Made by a program: the position numbers and the translations under genes | Source of the DNA: Haematococcus lacustris | Taxonomy: Eukaryota > Chlorophyta > Chlorophyceae > Chlamydomonadales > Haematococcaceae | Assembly: GCA_030144725.1 (NCBI GenBank) | Contig: JASKMD010000005.1 | Span: 4,339,151-4,403,150 of the forward strand | DNA length: 64,000 nt | Reading direction: 5' to 3' | Shown here: one piece after another, positions 12,346-23,773 of the stretch | Numbering within the stretch: position 1 is the first letter of the stretch | Layout of the letters: every line of letters begins with the position of its first letter | The notes under the pieces: generated by a model | Database searches by the model: none | What the model saw: only the letters and a program-made list of their open reading frames with translations | Told to the model about the DNA's origin: nothing

Positions 12346-12776
12346 TTTGCTCGTTATTGCACTGTGGGTACTAACTCGGCAATCCCAGCTCAGTCGCTTT
12401 TCACGTCTGTGGTCAATTTTCTCATGCTTGCATACTCGCTTTGCAATAGGGCGATGTTGTCACCCTGTCGTATACAGCCCGTGATACAGTTGTAGCCAGT
12501 GGCATTTCTAATATAGATTGGGGATTTGAGTGGTTGTGTTCAATTGCGCAGAGTGTTGTGATTATGGCTAAGAGCGGTAGATGATAGTAGCTTGCTAATA
12601 CCTGCAAATCCGCAAGCTAAACGAGCACTCTTCCTTCATTAGGCTGATGACCTGTATGGCCGCATGGCACGTGCCTGCCGAAAACGTGCCGGCTTTGGTA
12701 CAGGCACGAGCAGAAGCACGCAGACCACAGTCATTTCAGCTTGCGGCTCTTCCTTTTTCTGTTTGTCTCCCGTGAA
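12346..12776. promoter_or_regulatory. Divergent promoter region (ABCF / IMPDH)
   Basis: About 430 bp separate the start codons of the leftward ABCF gene and the rightward IMPDH gene. It is visibly less G+C-rich than the introns and has no supported exon. It must hold both promoters and 5' UTRs unless upstream non-coding exons exist. Confidence 0.55.
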
Positions 12777-15700
12777 ATGGCACCCAACGGGCACATCGCC
12801 GACGACATCTACGACGGTGCGCACACGCAGCCGCCCTGACAAGGTTGCTGCACCGGCCTTGGATGCTAAACCTTATGCCTTGCATTTTCTACAGGCTACA
12901 GCTCAGCGCAATTGTTCAGCCAGGTGCGGCAGCACAGCAGCTAATAGGCACCACTTGCTTGGAGGGCCTAACTTCAAGACATGCTTTGCACGCCGATCTT
13001 CTGTTGCAGGGTGTCTGCTACACCTACGACGATGTTATCTTTCACCCAGGCCACATTGACTTCGGAGCCCACCAGGCAAGTTTAGTTTGGTGCGCCGTCT
13101 GAGCCACCGGGAGGCTTGCGACCAATCTTGTTGCACTGAGTTTTGCAGGTAGACCTTACGACGAATGTTACCAAAAACATTGTTCTCCGCACGCCCGTCG
13201 TGTCGTCGCCGATGGACACCGTGACGGAGGCCGATATGGCCATCACCATGGCAACGGTGCGTGCTCGTAGCGCGCAGTGTTCTGCGGCGCAACACGCCCC
13301 GCTTGTGCCACTTGTGCGTCTATTCCACCTGCCTCCTGCCCCACCTTCACCATGCTGTGGCTGCCACCATGTGCAGTTGGGCGGCATGGGTTTCGTGCAC
13401 TACAACAACACCATTGAGGAGCAGGTAGCGCATGTTGAGCGCACCAAGCGCCATCGGCCAGGCTACATCAGCACGCCCCTGGTGCTGGGCCCCCAGGAGC
13501 CCATTGCCCGCATCGACCAATTGAAGGTAAATCCTGCCAGCCACCAGCATCGCATTAACTGTGCCCCAGAGCACAAGTCTGGCTAGGTCCATACTGGAAA
13601 GTTGGCAACAATCGAAGCTGGAACATGCAGTCAGGCTGGACCCTGTCACACTCAATGGGCAAAAACGGGACTGCAGTAGGCCCTGTCACAGCCGGCACTG
13701 CATCACACCGCTGCCGCCACCCCTGCCTCTTCCCTGCCTCCTCGCCCTGGCAGCCTGCGCCTGACATCCCATCCTTCCTGTGCTGGTGGTGGTGTTATTG
13801 GTGGTGGTGGTGGTGGTGGTGGTGGTGGCGGCAATGGCGGTGGCGGCAATGGCGGTGGCGGCAGTGGCGGTGGCGGTGGTAATGTACACCACCAAGCCAC
13901 CAGCCTGGTATGGCTGCTAGGTACTCGTACTAAGTACTAATGACATGGCCCCATCAATAAAGTAAAGTGCACACAGTTTGGACATGACATCTAGGACATC
14001 TCCCGCATGGTCCTTTGTTTCTTGGCATTTCTCCCGCAATGCATTGGTGGCTGGGCAGCTGGGCAAGCAAGCAGTGGAGTACACCGTGTGTGTGTAGGCC
14101 ACCAAGGACTTCTCATCCGTCATCATCACCGACACAGGCTGCGTGAAGGGCAAGTTCCTGGGCATTGTGACGCCCAGGGACATTGACTTTGTGAACGACA
14201 GGATGACCAGTCTGGGCGACGTCATGACCTCGTGAGTGACCCACTGCTGCCCTACCACTTCCCGCCTGGGCATGGCCTGGGCCTGCCCCGCCATGCTCCG
14301 AAAGATCCTGGTGCCAGGCGTGCCCTGCCCTGGCTTGATCTAACTACGTGCCTACTGGCTGTATGGGGTCCAGCCATGCCAGAGGGTGCCTGAGGTTGGA
14401 CTCAGCTGGGTTGAGGTTCAGGGCTGAGGCGTGAGTGGCATGGGAGGGAAGGTGGTCTGTCATGGGGCAGAAGACTGCTGGAGCTCCTGGGACCCTGTGG
14501 GCAAGCGCGGTGATGCGGTTCTGTCACCTGCTGCAGGCTGGAGCAGGCTGGTTTGGCCAGGTTGAGGCAGGTGTGTGTGGCCCTGTCTGTCACCCTTGCT
14601 CCGCACCCCTGGCCCCTGGCTGGCTGCAGGGATGTCACAGTGGTGGGTGAGGAGGTCAGCAGTGAGGAGGCGCTGGAGCTGATCAAGGCCAAGAAGGAGG
14701 ACAATGTTGTGGTTTGCAATGCCAAGGGCTATTTTGTGAGTGCCTAGCCCAGGGTAAGGCAGGCAAGCAGACAGGTGGGTGGGTAAGCCAGACAGGCAGG
14801 CAGGCAGGCAGGTGGGCCAGAGCTCAGTGTAGGTAGGGTTGGGGCTGGGGCTAGGATATCTCCAGCTTGTTGCAGGTAGCTGGTGATGTGGATGGGTGTT
14901 GCAGCATGCAGTCGACAGCTCCATGCACTGACATTGGGCACAGAGACGCATGCACAATGAGCAAGCTGTCCCAATCACTAAGCTAACTGCCCTGAAGACA
15001 CATTTGACCGAAACCTACCCGCTGCCCGCCTCCTGTGATGTGACAGCCCACTAGCCCAGCTGGCCCAGCTGCTGCCCGAGCCCCTGAGCCTGACCTGACC
15101 TGAGCCTGACCTGACCTGACCTGACCTGACCTGAGCCTGACCTGACCTTGCCCCCTGCAGCTGGCCCAGGCCACGCGGGACTACTTCAAGGAGGCTCGCT
15201 CATTCCCTGCAGCCGGGGCGCCCTCCCTGGACGCTGCTGGCCGCCTGCGCTGCGGTGAGCGACACAGAACAGCAGGGCCAAGGACAGGGCTTGCGCCGGG
15301 GCCAGGGGTAGGGCTTGGGCTACAGCCAGGGTCAGGGTCAGGGTCAGGGTCAGGGTCAGGGTCAGGGCTAGTTGGGGGGTTCAGCAGCGAGTGCAGGCGT
15401 ACATGGCAGGTGCAGCCCAGGGCAGTGAAGCGGCAGCGGGGCCAGCAGAGAGCCACCCGAGGGGCAGCAGGGGCAGGCCTGGGCCAGTCAGGGATTATGA
15501 GTATGGTAGGCATCCAACTGGTCCATGCACCCAACACAGCCCAATGCTGACTCTAGACAAAGAGCTCATGCTACCCTATACAAAGACGCTGATAAAAAAG
15601 ACTCTAGACAAAGAACACAGGCAACGAAGGCCTGCCCCAGCCAAACCAGGAGCCAAGCTGCTGCTAGAGCAAGTGTGAACTGCAACTCGCAGCCATGCAG

Positions 15701-17625
15701 TGTACAGGGACCTGCAGCCCATGCAGTGCCAGTATGAGCTGCTCCTCGTAGCCATGCAGCCGGTGTTGCTGTTGTCCTGGCCAGGTGCGGCTGCTGGCAC
15801 TCGTGAGATGGACCGGGCCCGCATCGACGCCCTGGTGGCTGCGGGTGCCGACGCCGTCATCCTGGACTCCAGCCAGGGCGACAGCTCCTTCCAGATTGAG
15901 ATGGTGCAGCATGTCAAGCGGTGCCATCCTGAGCTGCAGGTCATCTGCGGCAACATCGTCACCACAGTGCAGGTGTGAGGGGGATCCTGGGCAGGGGCCG
16001 CAGCAGCAGGGCAGTAAGAGGGGAAGGGAAGCAGCAGCAGCAGGACAGCAAGAGGGGAGGGGCGGCAGCAGCAGCAGAGTAGCTGGAGGGGAAGGGAAGC
16101 AGCAGCAGCAGCAGCAGCAGGACAGCAAGAGGGGAGGGGTGGCAGCAGCAGCAGGGCAATAAAAGGGAAAGTGCGGCAGCAGCAGCAAGGCACTAGAAGG
16201 GGAGGGGCAGCAGCAGCAACAGGGCAGCCAGCAGTTGTAGACAGTGCCACCGCCTGCCGCACTGCATGCAGGCGCGGCGCCTGATCGAGGCAGGGGCGGA
16301 CTCCCTGCGCGTGGGCATGGGCTCAGGCTCCATCTGTACCACACAGGTCAGGCCCACCCTGCCCACCACGCTGGCCTCCACCACTCTTCCCTGTGCTCAG
16401 CGCCTACCCTGACCCTTGCCCTGCTCGCCACTGCTGCCCTGCTGCCTGCACACCTCCACCTGCACGCTGACCAAACTACACTGTTGCCAAGCTCTTGCAG
16501 GCCGTTATCACCAGCAGCAGCACCAGGAGCAGCAGCAGCAGCAGCATAAGATGGCATCACTTACTACTCACAGACTCCACATGCTTTGGGCCCAAACCCT
16601 CCAGCATGCACTGGCCTAGTGCAACATGTAATCTCCCTGCGAGAGTGGTACCACCACCACTTGGCACCCACAGGCTCTCATAGGCTGGCTATGCTCTGGC
16701 ATTGTGCAAGTTGTAAGCACCCGCAGCTGTGTCTGCCTGAGCGTTGGCTGTGTGGACCCTGCAGGAGGTGTGTGCGGTAGGCCGCGGCCAGGCAGCAGCT
16801 GTGTACCACGTGGCCCGCCTGGCCAACCAGCTGGGCGTACCCACCATCGCGGACGGCGGCATCCAGAACTCCGGCACCATTGTGAAGGCGCTGGCCTTGG
16901 GCGCCAGTGCAGTCATGTGTGGCTCCATGTTTGCTGGCACCACGGAGGCGCCCGGGGACTTCTTTTTCATCAATGGCATCAAGGTATGCTGGCCTGGCTC
17001 AAGGAGGGGAGGGGAGGGAGAGGGGGGCTGGGGCAGGGGGGCCTGGGGGAGGGGGGCCAGGGGGAGGGGGGCCAAGGGGAGGGGGGTCAAGGGGAGGGGG
17101 GCCAGGGGTTGAGGGCCCAAATGTCGAAAGGTGTCCTGTGCTGCTGCCCTGCAGGTGAAGAAGTATCGCGGCATGGGTTCCCTTGAAGCCATGACCAAGG
17201 GCAGTGAGACCCGGTACTACGGCGACACCCAGACCCTGAAGATCGCCCAGGGCGTGAGCGGGACAGTGAAGGACAAGGGCAGCGTGCGCCGCACCGTTCC
17301 CTTCCTCATCCAGGCAGTCAAGCAGGGCTTCCAGGTATGCAGTGCCTCTGGTCAGGTGGTTGAGGCGGCAGGCTGGGGCAGGGGAGGTGCAGCAGGCTGG
17401 GGCAGGGCAGGGGAGGGGCGGCAGGCTGGGGCAGGGGAGGGGCGGCAGGCTGGGGCAGGGGAGGGGTGGTGGTGATGATCAGGCAGGTGGGTTGGCTGGA
17501 TGCAAAGGACAGACAGCCCTGGACTGTACATGCCATGAGCCCACTGAACTCTGATCAGCAGAATAGTGAAATACAGAAACAGTGGATGTATCGTGGGCAC
17601 ACATCAATCTGATCCGAGCGTCATC

Positions 17626-17658
<33 letters not shown>

Positions 17659-17957
17659 GGACCTCTGACCAGCGGAAAGCGGCAGTGAAGGGTGGAGGGT
17701 GGAGGGTGCTGTCATAGTGTCACATAGATGAGTGGGAGCACATACTGACATCTGCGTTGAGGTGGAGCGCATGCGATGAGTTTTCGCTGCTCTGCTGGCT
17801 GCTGCTGCCCGGGCTGCAGGACCTGGGCGCCGGTGACATCTCCCAGGCCCGATCCCTTCTGTACAGCGGCAGCATGAAGATGGAGGGGCGCACCCAGGCA
17901 GCACAGCATGAGGGCGGGGTGCATGACATGCTTACCTTCGAGAAGAAGCCCTGGTGA
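12777..17957 (+). CDS. IMPDH: Inosine-5'-monophosphate dehydrogenase
   Basis: Exons: 12777-12816, 12895-12923, 13010-13075, 13149-13256, 13377-13526, 14098-14231, 14630-14735, 15161-15254, 15785-15972, 16272-16346, 16765-16983, 17155-17334, 17820-17957; 508 residues, the normal length. The enzyme oxidises IMP to XMP with NAD+, the committed step of guanine nucleotide synthesis, in the cytosol. Visible landmarks are the N-terminal barrel block [25 protein letters not shown], a CBS-type insert at about residues 115-225, NAD-site region ILDSSQGDS, the catalytic-Cys loop [11 protein letters not shown] (Cys about 327), [10 protein letters not shown], the flap [10 protein letters not shown] and [13 protein letters not shown] at the end. 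All junction phases agree. Intron 3 begins with GC instead of GT. The start is the first ATG of exon 1, and the peptide [10 protein letters not shown] resembles other IMPDH N-termini. It is divergent from the ABCF gene. Confidence 0.97.
13787..13882. repeat. GGT/GGC trinucleotide repeat with GGCAAT interruptions
   Basis: Imperfect (GGT)n followed by GGCGGCAATGGCGGT-like units, in IMPDH intron 5. Confidence 0.8.
15318..15370. repeat. (GGGTCA)n repeat
   Basis: About seven hexanucleotide copies in IMPDH intron 8. The same hexamer recurs at 54120-54178 in a KRI1 intron and, degenerately, near 5870-5935. Confidence 0.8.
15995..16235. repeat. Imperfect minisatellite rich in AGCAGCAGCAG and AGAGGGGAGGGG
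   Basis: Irregular purine-rich units of about 35-60 bp, each combining a CAG run with GAGGGG(A)AGGG, in IMPDH intron 9. Confidence 0.65.
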
Positions 17958-18556
17958 AGGGCAGCACCACAGGGGCAGGCAGGCAAGGGCGGTTGTGGGC
18001 TGAGTAGGGCAGGCTGCTGGCAGGTTGACCCGTGGGGAGGCCGTGGCTTAAGCTCCTTGACATCAACATCATCATCACACTGAAATGTGCGCTGGCAATA
18101 GCATTGGCAATGGGCGTTGGGGAGTAAAGCATTGGCAATGGGTGCTGGCAAGAACATTGACAGTGGGCGGGCAGGGCTGAGGGGCGGGGCAGCTGCAGCA
18201 TTGCAGGCTGTGTTGGGTCTTTGGCGACATTGACGTCATCAGGGACATGTGGGTGGGGCGGGTAGGGGCGGAGCAATCGGGAGCAGGGTTGTTGCTCCGC
18301 ATGTTGCTGGCCATGGCAGTGAGTGCAACGGTCCTTGTAAGCATTCATGCTGGCAATGGCAAACGCGTTGGCAGGCGCAGACGAGACGCCGCTGTATAGT
18401 TAATATTTGCGTTAGTGCGACTTTGGCCCGCAAGTCTACTAGCGTCAAGAAAATGGGTCAAAATAGCGTCAACAACTACCAAGCGAGTAACGATCTTCAG
18501 CACCTCTTTATGGCGGTGTGTCCTTCTGTGTAGGGCATAGCCAAGCGTATTAGCTC

Positions 18557-19270
18557 CGAGCCAAAATGCTAATATTAGCTCATAATAGCGGCAGTATTGC
18601 TAATATTAGCTCAAGCGGCGGCCGGGCGGTCGGGGATCGAGAGGTACATTGTTCTATCCTTGCCAGATGCAGAGTTATCGCTATCTTTAGTGTCTGTCAA
18701 GAGATAGCCCTCCGTGTAACAGATGAAACCTGTTACCGCAACCTTGCCAGCTGTAATGGGGCACGTGACGTGCTGAGACTTGAGAAATACTCCATAAACA
18801 CTCTACAAAACAACGCAAAAGGGGTGACCAGTCACTACGGCACTAAGCCACTCCCAGCTGCCCAATGTAACGGCGCATCCTTCCCATTGTGTCATCCATT
18901 TGTTACCCCGTCCAAGTGTGAAGGGGTCGTGACTGTGCTTTATTCGCGGTCACATGGGGCAGCCCGCGAGCAAAGACTGCATTGGCTTGCGCTGATGTTC
19001 AGATGACACGCAGTTGTTCACAGCTACCAGTATGATGAACGCTATCGAAAACGATGCAGTATTGAGAGAATACTGAAAGACTTGCATGGGGCCCCATGAG
19101 TCCAGGAGGCGGCCTCCGACGGCGCATCATCAACCAGGTGCGTAGGGTCGCAGCGCCTCCATGCGCAGCCGTCGCGCTAGGAAGCGGACGAAGGCGCGAC
19201 AAGAATCGGCAGCTAATATTTGCTATTATTTTTTGGCTTGCTAGCATTGCTATTACTAATATTAGCAAGG
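18557..19270. mobile_element. Possible small non-autonomous element with palindromic, inverted ends
   Basis: Both ends carry the 12-bp palindrome GCTAATATTAGC or a near copy: left at 18568-18579 and 18599-18610, right at 19212-19223 (imperfect) and 19255-19266. An AGCCAAAA block on the left (18559-18566) is matched in inverted orientation by TTTTGGCT on the right (near 19231-19238). The interior has no recognised transposase. This could be a MITE-like or foldback relic. No target-site duplication could be defined, so it might simply be an A+T-rich island. Confidence 0.3.
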
Positions 19271-19507
19271 GGGGGAACCGCCCTACTTCTGTGCCATTCC
19301 AAGTACAAGGTGGGCATGACTCCTGTGCCAAAAAAAATGATGATGGAAGTTGTAACGTTCCTCGCGACCATCTATCAGAAGCACACGGCAAGTCACGCTT
19401 GATACAACCTCACGGCTGTCATTCAGTGGGCGGTAGGAACAGGGACAATGCGGCCCACAGCAAATCAGCCATGTGGAGGGGTGTGGGCACAGTTATCATG
19501 ATTGCTC

Positions 19508-19646
19508 TACAGCCTTCACATTCTAACAACGCATGGTGTTAGAAGTCCATGACACTGACACTGAGGTGACATGAGCTGTACAGCCTTCACATTCTAACAA
19601 CGCATGGTGTTAGAAGTCCATGACACTGACACTGAGGTGACATGAG
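19508..19646. repeat. Two tandem copies of a 71-bp unit containing a stem-loop
   Basis: The copies start near 19508 and 19579 and are nearly identical. Each contains an inverted repeat TTCTAACA / TGTTAGAA with an 8-nt loop. Confidence 0.85.
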
Positions 19647-20625
19647 GTGACAACGCAAGTACTGTTCCTGCCCCTGCCCCCTGCACACAAAGCAACAGTC
19701 GTGAGTTTACCTACCAGTGCAGGCAACGCAACACTGGTCAACTGCTATATATCAACATGGGCGACAAGAAAAAGCTCTTGGCATGTGCACACTCTACCAA
19801 CTCCTGTGACTTCAGCATCCTGGGCCAAGGTTAAAGTAGAGCCATATGATGCATCCCACACCACAGGCTGTCCAGCATACCTCACCGCCACTAGCAAGTA
19901 TTGGATCAAGGTAGGTGGCAGGGGTGGCAGGGGAGGGGTTTCACAGCTAGAGCCCTCCTTCCTCTGTTACGCAGCTTCACAACCTGGCTGTCGCTAGCCC
20001 AATATTTCAAGGCCAACTTGATACTGTGTGGATGCGTGCTTCAATGAGGCGAGGTAACCCACCCACCCACCCACCCACCAGGCTGCTCTGGTCAGCTCTG
20101 GTCAACTCGGGTCCACTCTGCCGGACGTCTGCCCACCCCTCACCAACCTGCATGTAGCCCTTTCTGCTGCCAGGCCATCCAGGACTGTGCACTTCACATG
20201 GCAGTGAAGGTGGCACTGCACTCAGCCACCTCCTTCTCCCATCCCTCCAGCAACATGGTCCCAACCCCTCCAGATCCCAGCTGACCCACACCACCACCAT
20301 GCAAGCATCAACAGTGCACCACCATGCAAGCATCACCATGCAAGCATCTAGCTCGACACACACAGCTGGCCAGGCAGTCAGGGGCAACTGCCCAATCCTC
20401 GCTGCCACATGCCCACCTGTGCATCGCAGACTGGCACAGACCAGCGCAACCGGCTCATCAGGGCCTGTGTTCCATGACCCATGCAGAACCTCACTCCTCC
20501 ATCTCACTTCCCCCGCTTGAGTTGTGGCTGGCGTTCTTGCTGCCAACCGACTGCATGCTCTGGCGATCCACATGATGCACTAGTAGCACCTGAAGTCCTT
20601 GCTGGCCGAAGGCCCAGCCTGAGTG

Positions 20626-23238
20626 TCAATCGGAGTCGGAGTCGGAGTCGGAGTCCGTGTCCGACTCAGCGGGGCGTTTGCGTGACCGTGACGGACCGGC
20701 TTTACCAGCAGCCGCCGACCGGGGACGCGAGGGCTTCTCAGACATTGGCTTCATCGACGCGCGTGCCGGCTTCTTTGGCGCGCGTGCCGGCTTCTTGGGT
20801 TCCCCGATAGCGGATTCAAACAAAGAGCGCAGGTTGTCCGACAGGTGCTCCGTAAAGCCCGCCCAGGGCTCGCGTTTCATGTAGCGCATGAAGGTCTTGA
20901 ACTGCGATGCCAGCAGGGTTGGGCACACGGAAAGCGTCGTGAAAGGAGGAAGTAAGATGTCCACACACAGCAGGCAGTCACGAGGGAGCTTGCCACAGGG
21001 GCGGCACTCCTGGAGGCACCTGCTTTGGCTCGGCAGCATTCTTGACCTACCTGTGCCACTGGCTGGCCCCCCTGCTTAGCCATCGTCAGCGCCATGAGCA
21101 GCCGAGGGTCGGCAACCACCTGAGGCAGCCAGGCAGCAGGCTGGGAGGAGAGCAAGGGGGCGGGGGTAGGCACCCCAAGGGCGCAGCACCCCAGGCGTGA
21201 TCTGAGCTAAGGGAGTTGTGACATGTGCAGCAGCAAGGGGTAACAGTGGGAACAGCAGCAGCGCAAGGGGGGTGGAGAGGTGGCGGGGGGCTTACCTTGC
21301 TGGGGTCGTAGGTGCGGTGGGCCTGAGGGGAGCTGGTCTGCAGGCCCCGGGCAGGCTCACGGGCTTCAGCACAGGCAGGTGAGCAGGCGAAGGTCACGCC
21401 CAGCATCCTCACGTACTGGACAGAGCAGGCAGGGGGGCAACGGGTGGGGCACATCAAGCTAGCCGCCCCACCCCACCCACCCACCCCCGCCCCCCAACTT
21501 CCCCCCCACCCCACTCCAACCCCCACCCAACCCCCACCCACCCCGCCACCCACCCCACCCATGCTTGGCTCACCTCCCATTTGTAGGGCGGATGCTTCCT
21601 GGGGTCGTAGGTGCCCAGCTGGAAGGTGGCCACCACAGGGCAGTAGAGGATAGGCCGGCTCTACAGCGCAGTGAGGTAGGGGCAGGCAGGCAGGCAGGCA
21701 GGCAGAGGTTGAGCAGGTGGGCAGTAGCTGCACCCTCACTGTCATGCGCCGAGTACAGCCGGCACACCGCCTTCCAGCATGGCCCAGGAGCCCAGCCACA
21801 AGGGGCACAGCTATAATGCTTTTCTGCTTCATCACACATCACACATCACAGATCACACATCACACATCAAGCAGCCTGTGGGCATGGCCGCCTGTGAGGC
21901 CCTACCATGCCGAGCTGCAGGGGGCAGCCCCGGGCGTTCCTCTCCCCTGGGCAGCACTCCCTGTTGCAGGCGCAGCAGGGCTGCACGATGTTGGCGCCGT
22001 AGCCTGAGGCAGTCCAGCCCAGCAGCCAGGTGCCCAGCTGCAGGAAGGGGGTCTGGCCTGCATCACCACATGACACAGACAGGGGGGTGGAGCGGGGCGG
22101 GGCCAGCCAACCTCCTCCCTGCCCTGCCCTGCCCGGCCCTGCCACACCCCTGCCACACCCCTGCCCCTCATCAGACGACACCTGCTTTCCCGGCCCCAAA
22201 CCCCGCCCCCCAGCATTCGCAGCCTGTTCGGGTGCAGCCGCTGCCTGGTGCTCACCATTGACATGCAGCTGTGATTCAATGTCCTGCAGCGCCTTCAGCC
22301 AACACTTTGCACGATGCACCTGGCGGCAGTGCCACGTGGACATCTGCACAGGCAGGGCAGAGCAGGAGAGCTGGGGAAAGGGGGCAGGCAGCGAGGTGGG
22401 GGCGGGGCCGTGGGCGTGGGCGGCTACAAGTCCCTAGGATCCTCACCATGTTCTTTACTGAGGCGTAGCTGCCCAGGATGGGCGGCAGCTGCTCCTCCTT
22501 TTTCTCCTCCTTTTCTTCCTCCTCTTCCTCCTCCTCTTCCTCCACCTTCTCCTCCTGCTTCTTCGCTGCATCCTGCTGCTCCGCTGCCTGCCTCTCTTGG
22601 GCCCTATCATCCACTGTCATGGATCTTGTCACCCGCCTGGCTGGCCTACCTCCTGCCTTCCCTACCTCCATCTGGCGCTGCTGCCCTGGCCCTGCCTTCC
22701 CCTCCCCCTTCCCTGACACCTCATCTGCTGCACCACCTTCTGCCTTAATCGCCCCAGCTGCTGCACCAGTTGCTGCCTCATCCGCTGCCCCGTCTGCTTC
22801 ACTCTTTGCTGGTAGCCCGGGCACATGCCGACGAGCACGGGGTCGCCTGGGCTGTGGGGTCATTGGTGCGGGGGGGGAGGCTGCTGGCAGCAGGGGGGGA
22901 GAGGACCCAGGCACCTCCAGCCCTGCCTGGCCAGGGGCAAGGCTGGCATGCGGCTCGCAGGACGCAACACAGCCCTGGCCCTCGTCCTGGGTCTGGGCAG
23001 GGAGTGGTGGGGTGAGATGATTCAGGTCAGAGAGGGTGGGGCATGTGGCAGTTGGGGTGGTTGGGGTGGTTGGGATAGTTTGTTGCGACAGCCCTTGAGG
23101 TTGCGAAAGTAGCAGCAGGGGCTGGGGAGGGAGGGCCAGCTGCAGAGCAGGCTTCGATGGCACAGAGCAGGCTTCATGGAGTGAGCTGGGTGCAGCGGCA
23201 GTCGTTGCCACCTCGCCTTCATCAATTGCCTCTCCCAT
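20626..23238 (-). CDS. Unrecognised protein: acidic N-terminus, Cys-rich core, SD-repeat tail
   Basis: Exons (minus): 23238-22447, 22343-22256, 22057-21906, 21660-21574, 21415-21296, 21140-21051, 20901-20626; 534 residues with all junction phases consistent. Residues 1-264 look disordered: Pro/Ala-rich, a basic patch RRVTRSM, then a long Glu/Lys run. The middle is compact and unlike the flanks: WHCRQVHRAKCWLKALQDIE, TWLLGWTASGYGANIVQPCC, and a cluster PCCACNRECCPGERNARGC. The motif TYDP(R/S)K occurs twice in neighbouring exons (TYDPRKHPPYKW and RTYDPSK). The last exon has FKTFMRYMKREPWAGF, two KKPARA repeats and a terminal (SD)n run. The composition suggests a nuclear or nucleolar protein. 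I do not recognise the core domain and assign no function. It is divergently paired with GID8. Confidence 0.65.
21824..21868. repeat. Short tandem repeat of ATCACAC-type units
   Basis: Five or so copies of CACACATCAC in the intron between exons 22057-21906 and 21660-21574 of the unknown gene. Confidence 0.75.
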
Positions 23239-23773
23239 GCTGTCGATCCCTCCAACTACAGGTTGCCCCAGCTATACGACGGCAAGGGAGGCCTGCGCAC
23301 GTCACAAGCCCAGGTTGCTGATGAGGCTGCGGGTGCTGACTGTCGCATCTGATGGGCGCATGTGCATCTTATGAGCGCAGGCGATGAATTGGGGACGCGC
23401 TGATGCATTGCGAGGCGCCGCTGCGCAATGAACGATGTGCGTGCTCCGCGGGGACACAAAATCTGGGACACCCCAGGGTTTATGGGACGGCTCTCCGCGA
23501 CACACAGGCACCAGCCTGGCAGGATGAATAAACCAGTGGGCACGCACCGGTGTGCCGAGGAACAAAGTAGCAATGCGCGTATACGCAAGACCACGCTAAC
23601 CTTACCCAGCACAGCTGCACATCAACACAGCGGATGCTTGGTAGACACGAAATGCCAAAATCTATCGGCTGTCCGCTATCTACTGTCCGCTTTGTCACAC
23701 CTCGAACTTTTAGCATTTCTAGCCAGAAAGCACACTTGCAGGGTAGAAAGTACCAGGCTATCGAGGCTAGGCG
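23239..23773. promoter_or_regulatory. Divergent promoter region (unknown gene / GID8)
   Basis: About 535 bp of more balanced base composition lie between two divergent start codons, and no exon chain is supported. It probably contains both promoters. Confidence 0.5.

Larger units (their letters stand above)
17958..20625. other. Long gene-free region with repeat relics
   Basis: No exon chain is supported between the IMPDH stop and the 3' end of the unknown gene. It contains short GCATTGGCAATGGG repeats around 18100-18150, a TGTAA at 18336-18340 that might end the IMPDH transcript, an A+T-rich palindrome-bounded segment (18557-19270) and a 71-bp duplication (19508-19646). ORFs such as 19647-19997 have no recognisable domain. 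Confidence 0.5.

Noticed and set aside
12895..13102. Single-frame ORF covering IMPDH exons 2-3 without splicing
   Set aside because: It would insert unrelated residues into the conserved IMPDH N-terminus, and phase-consistent introns remove them.
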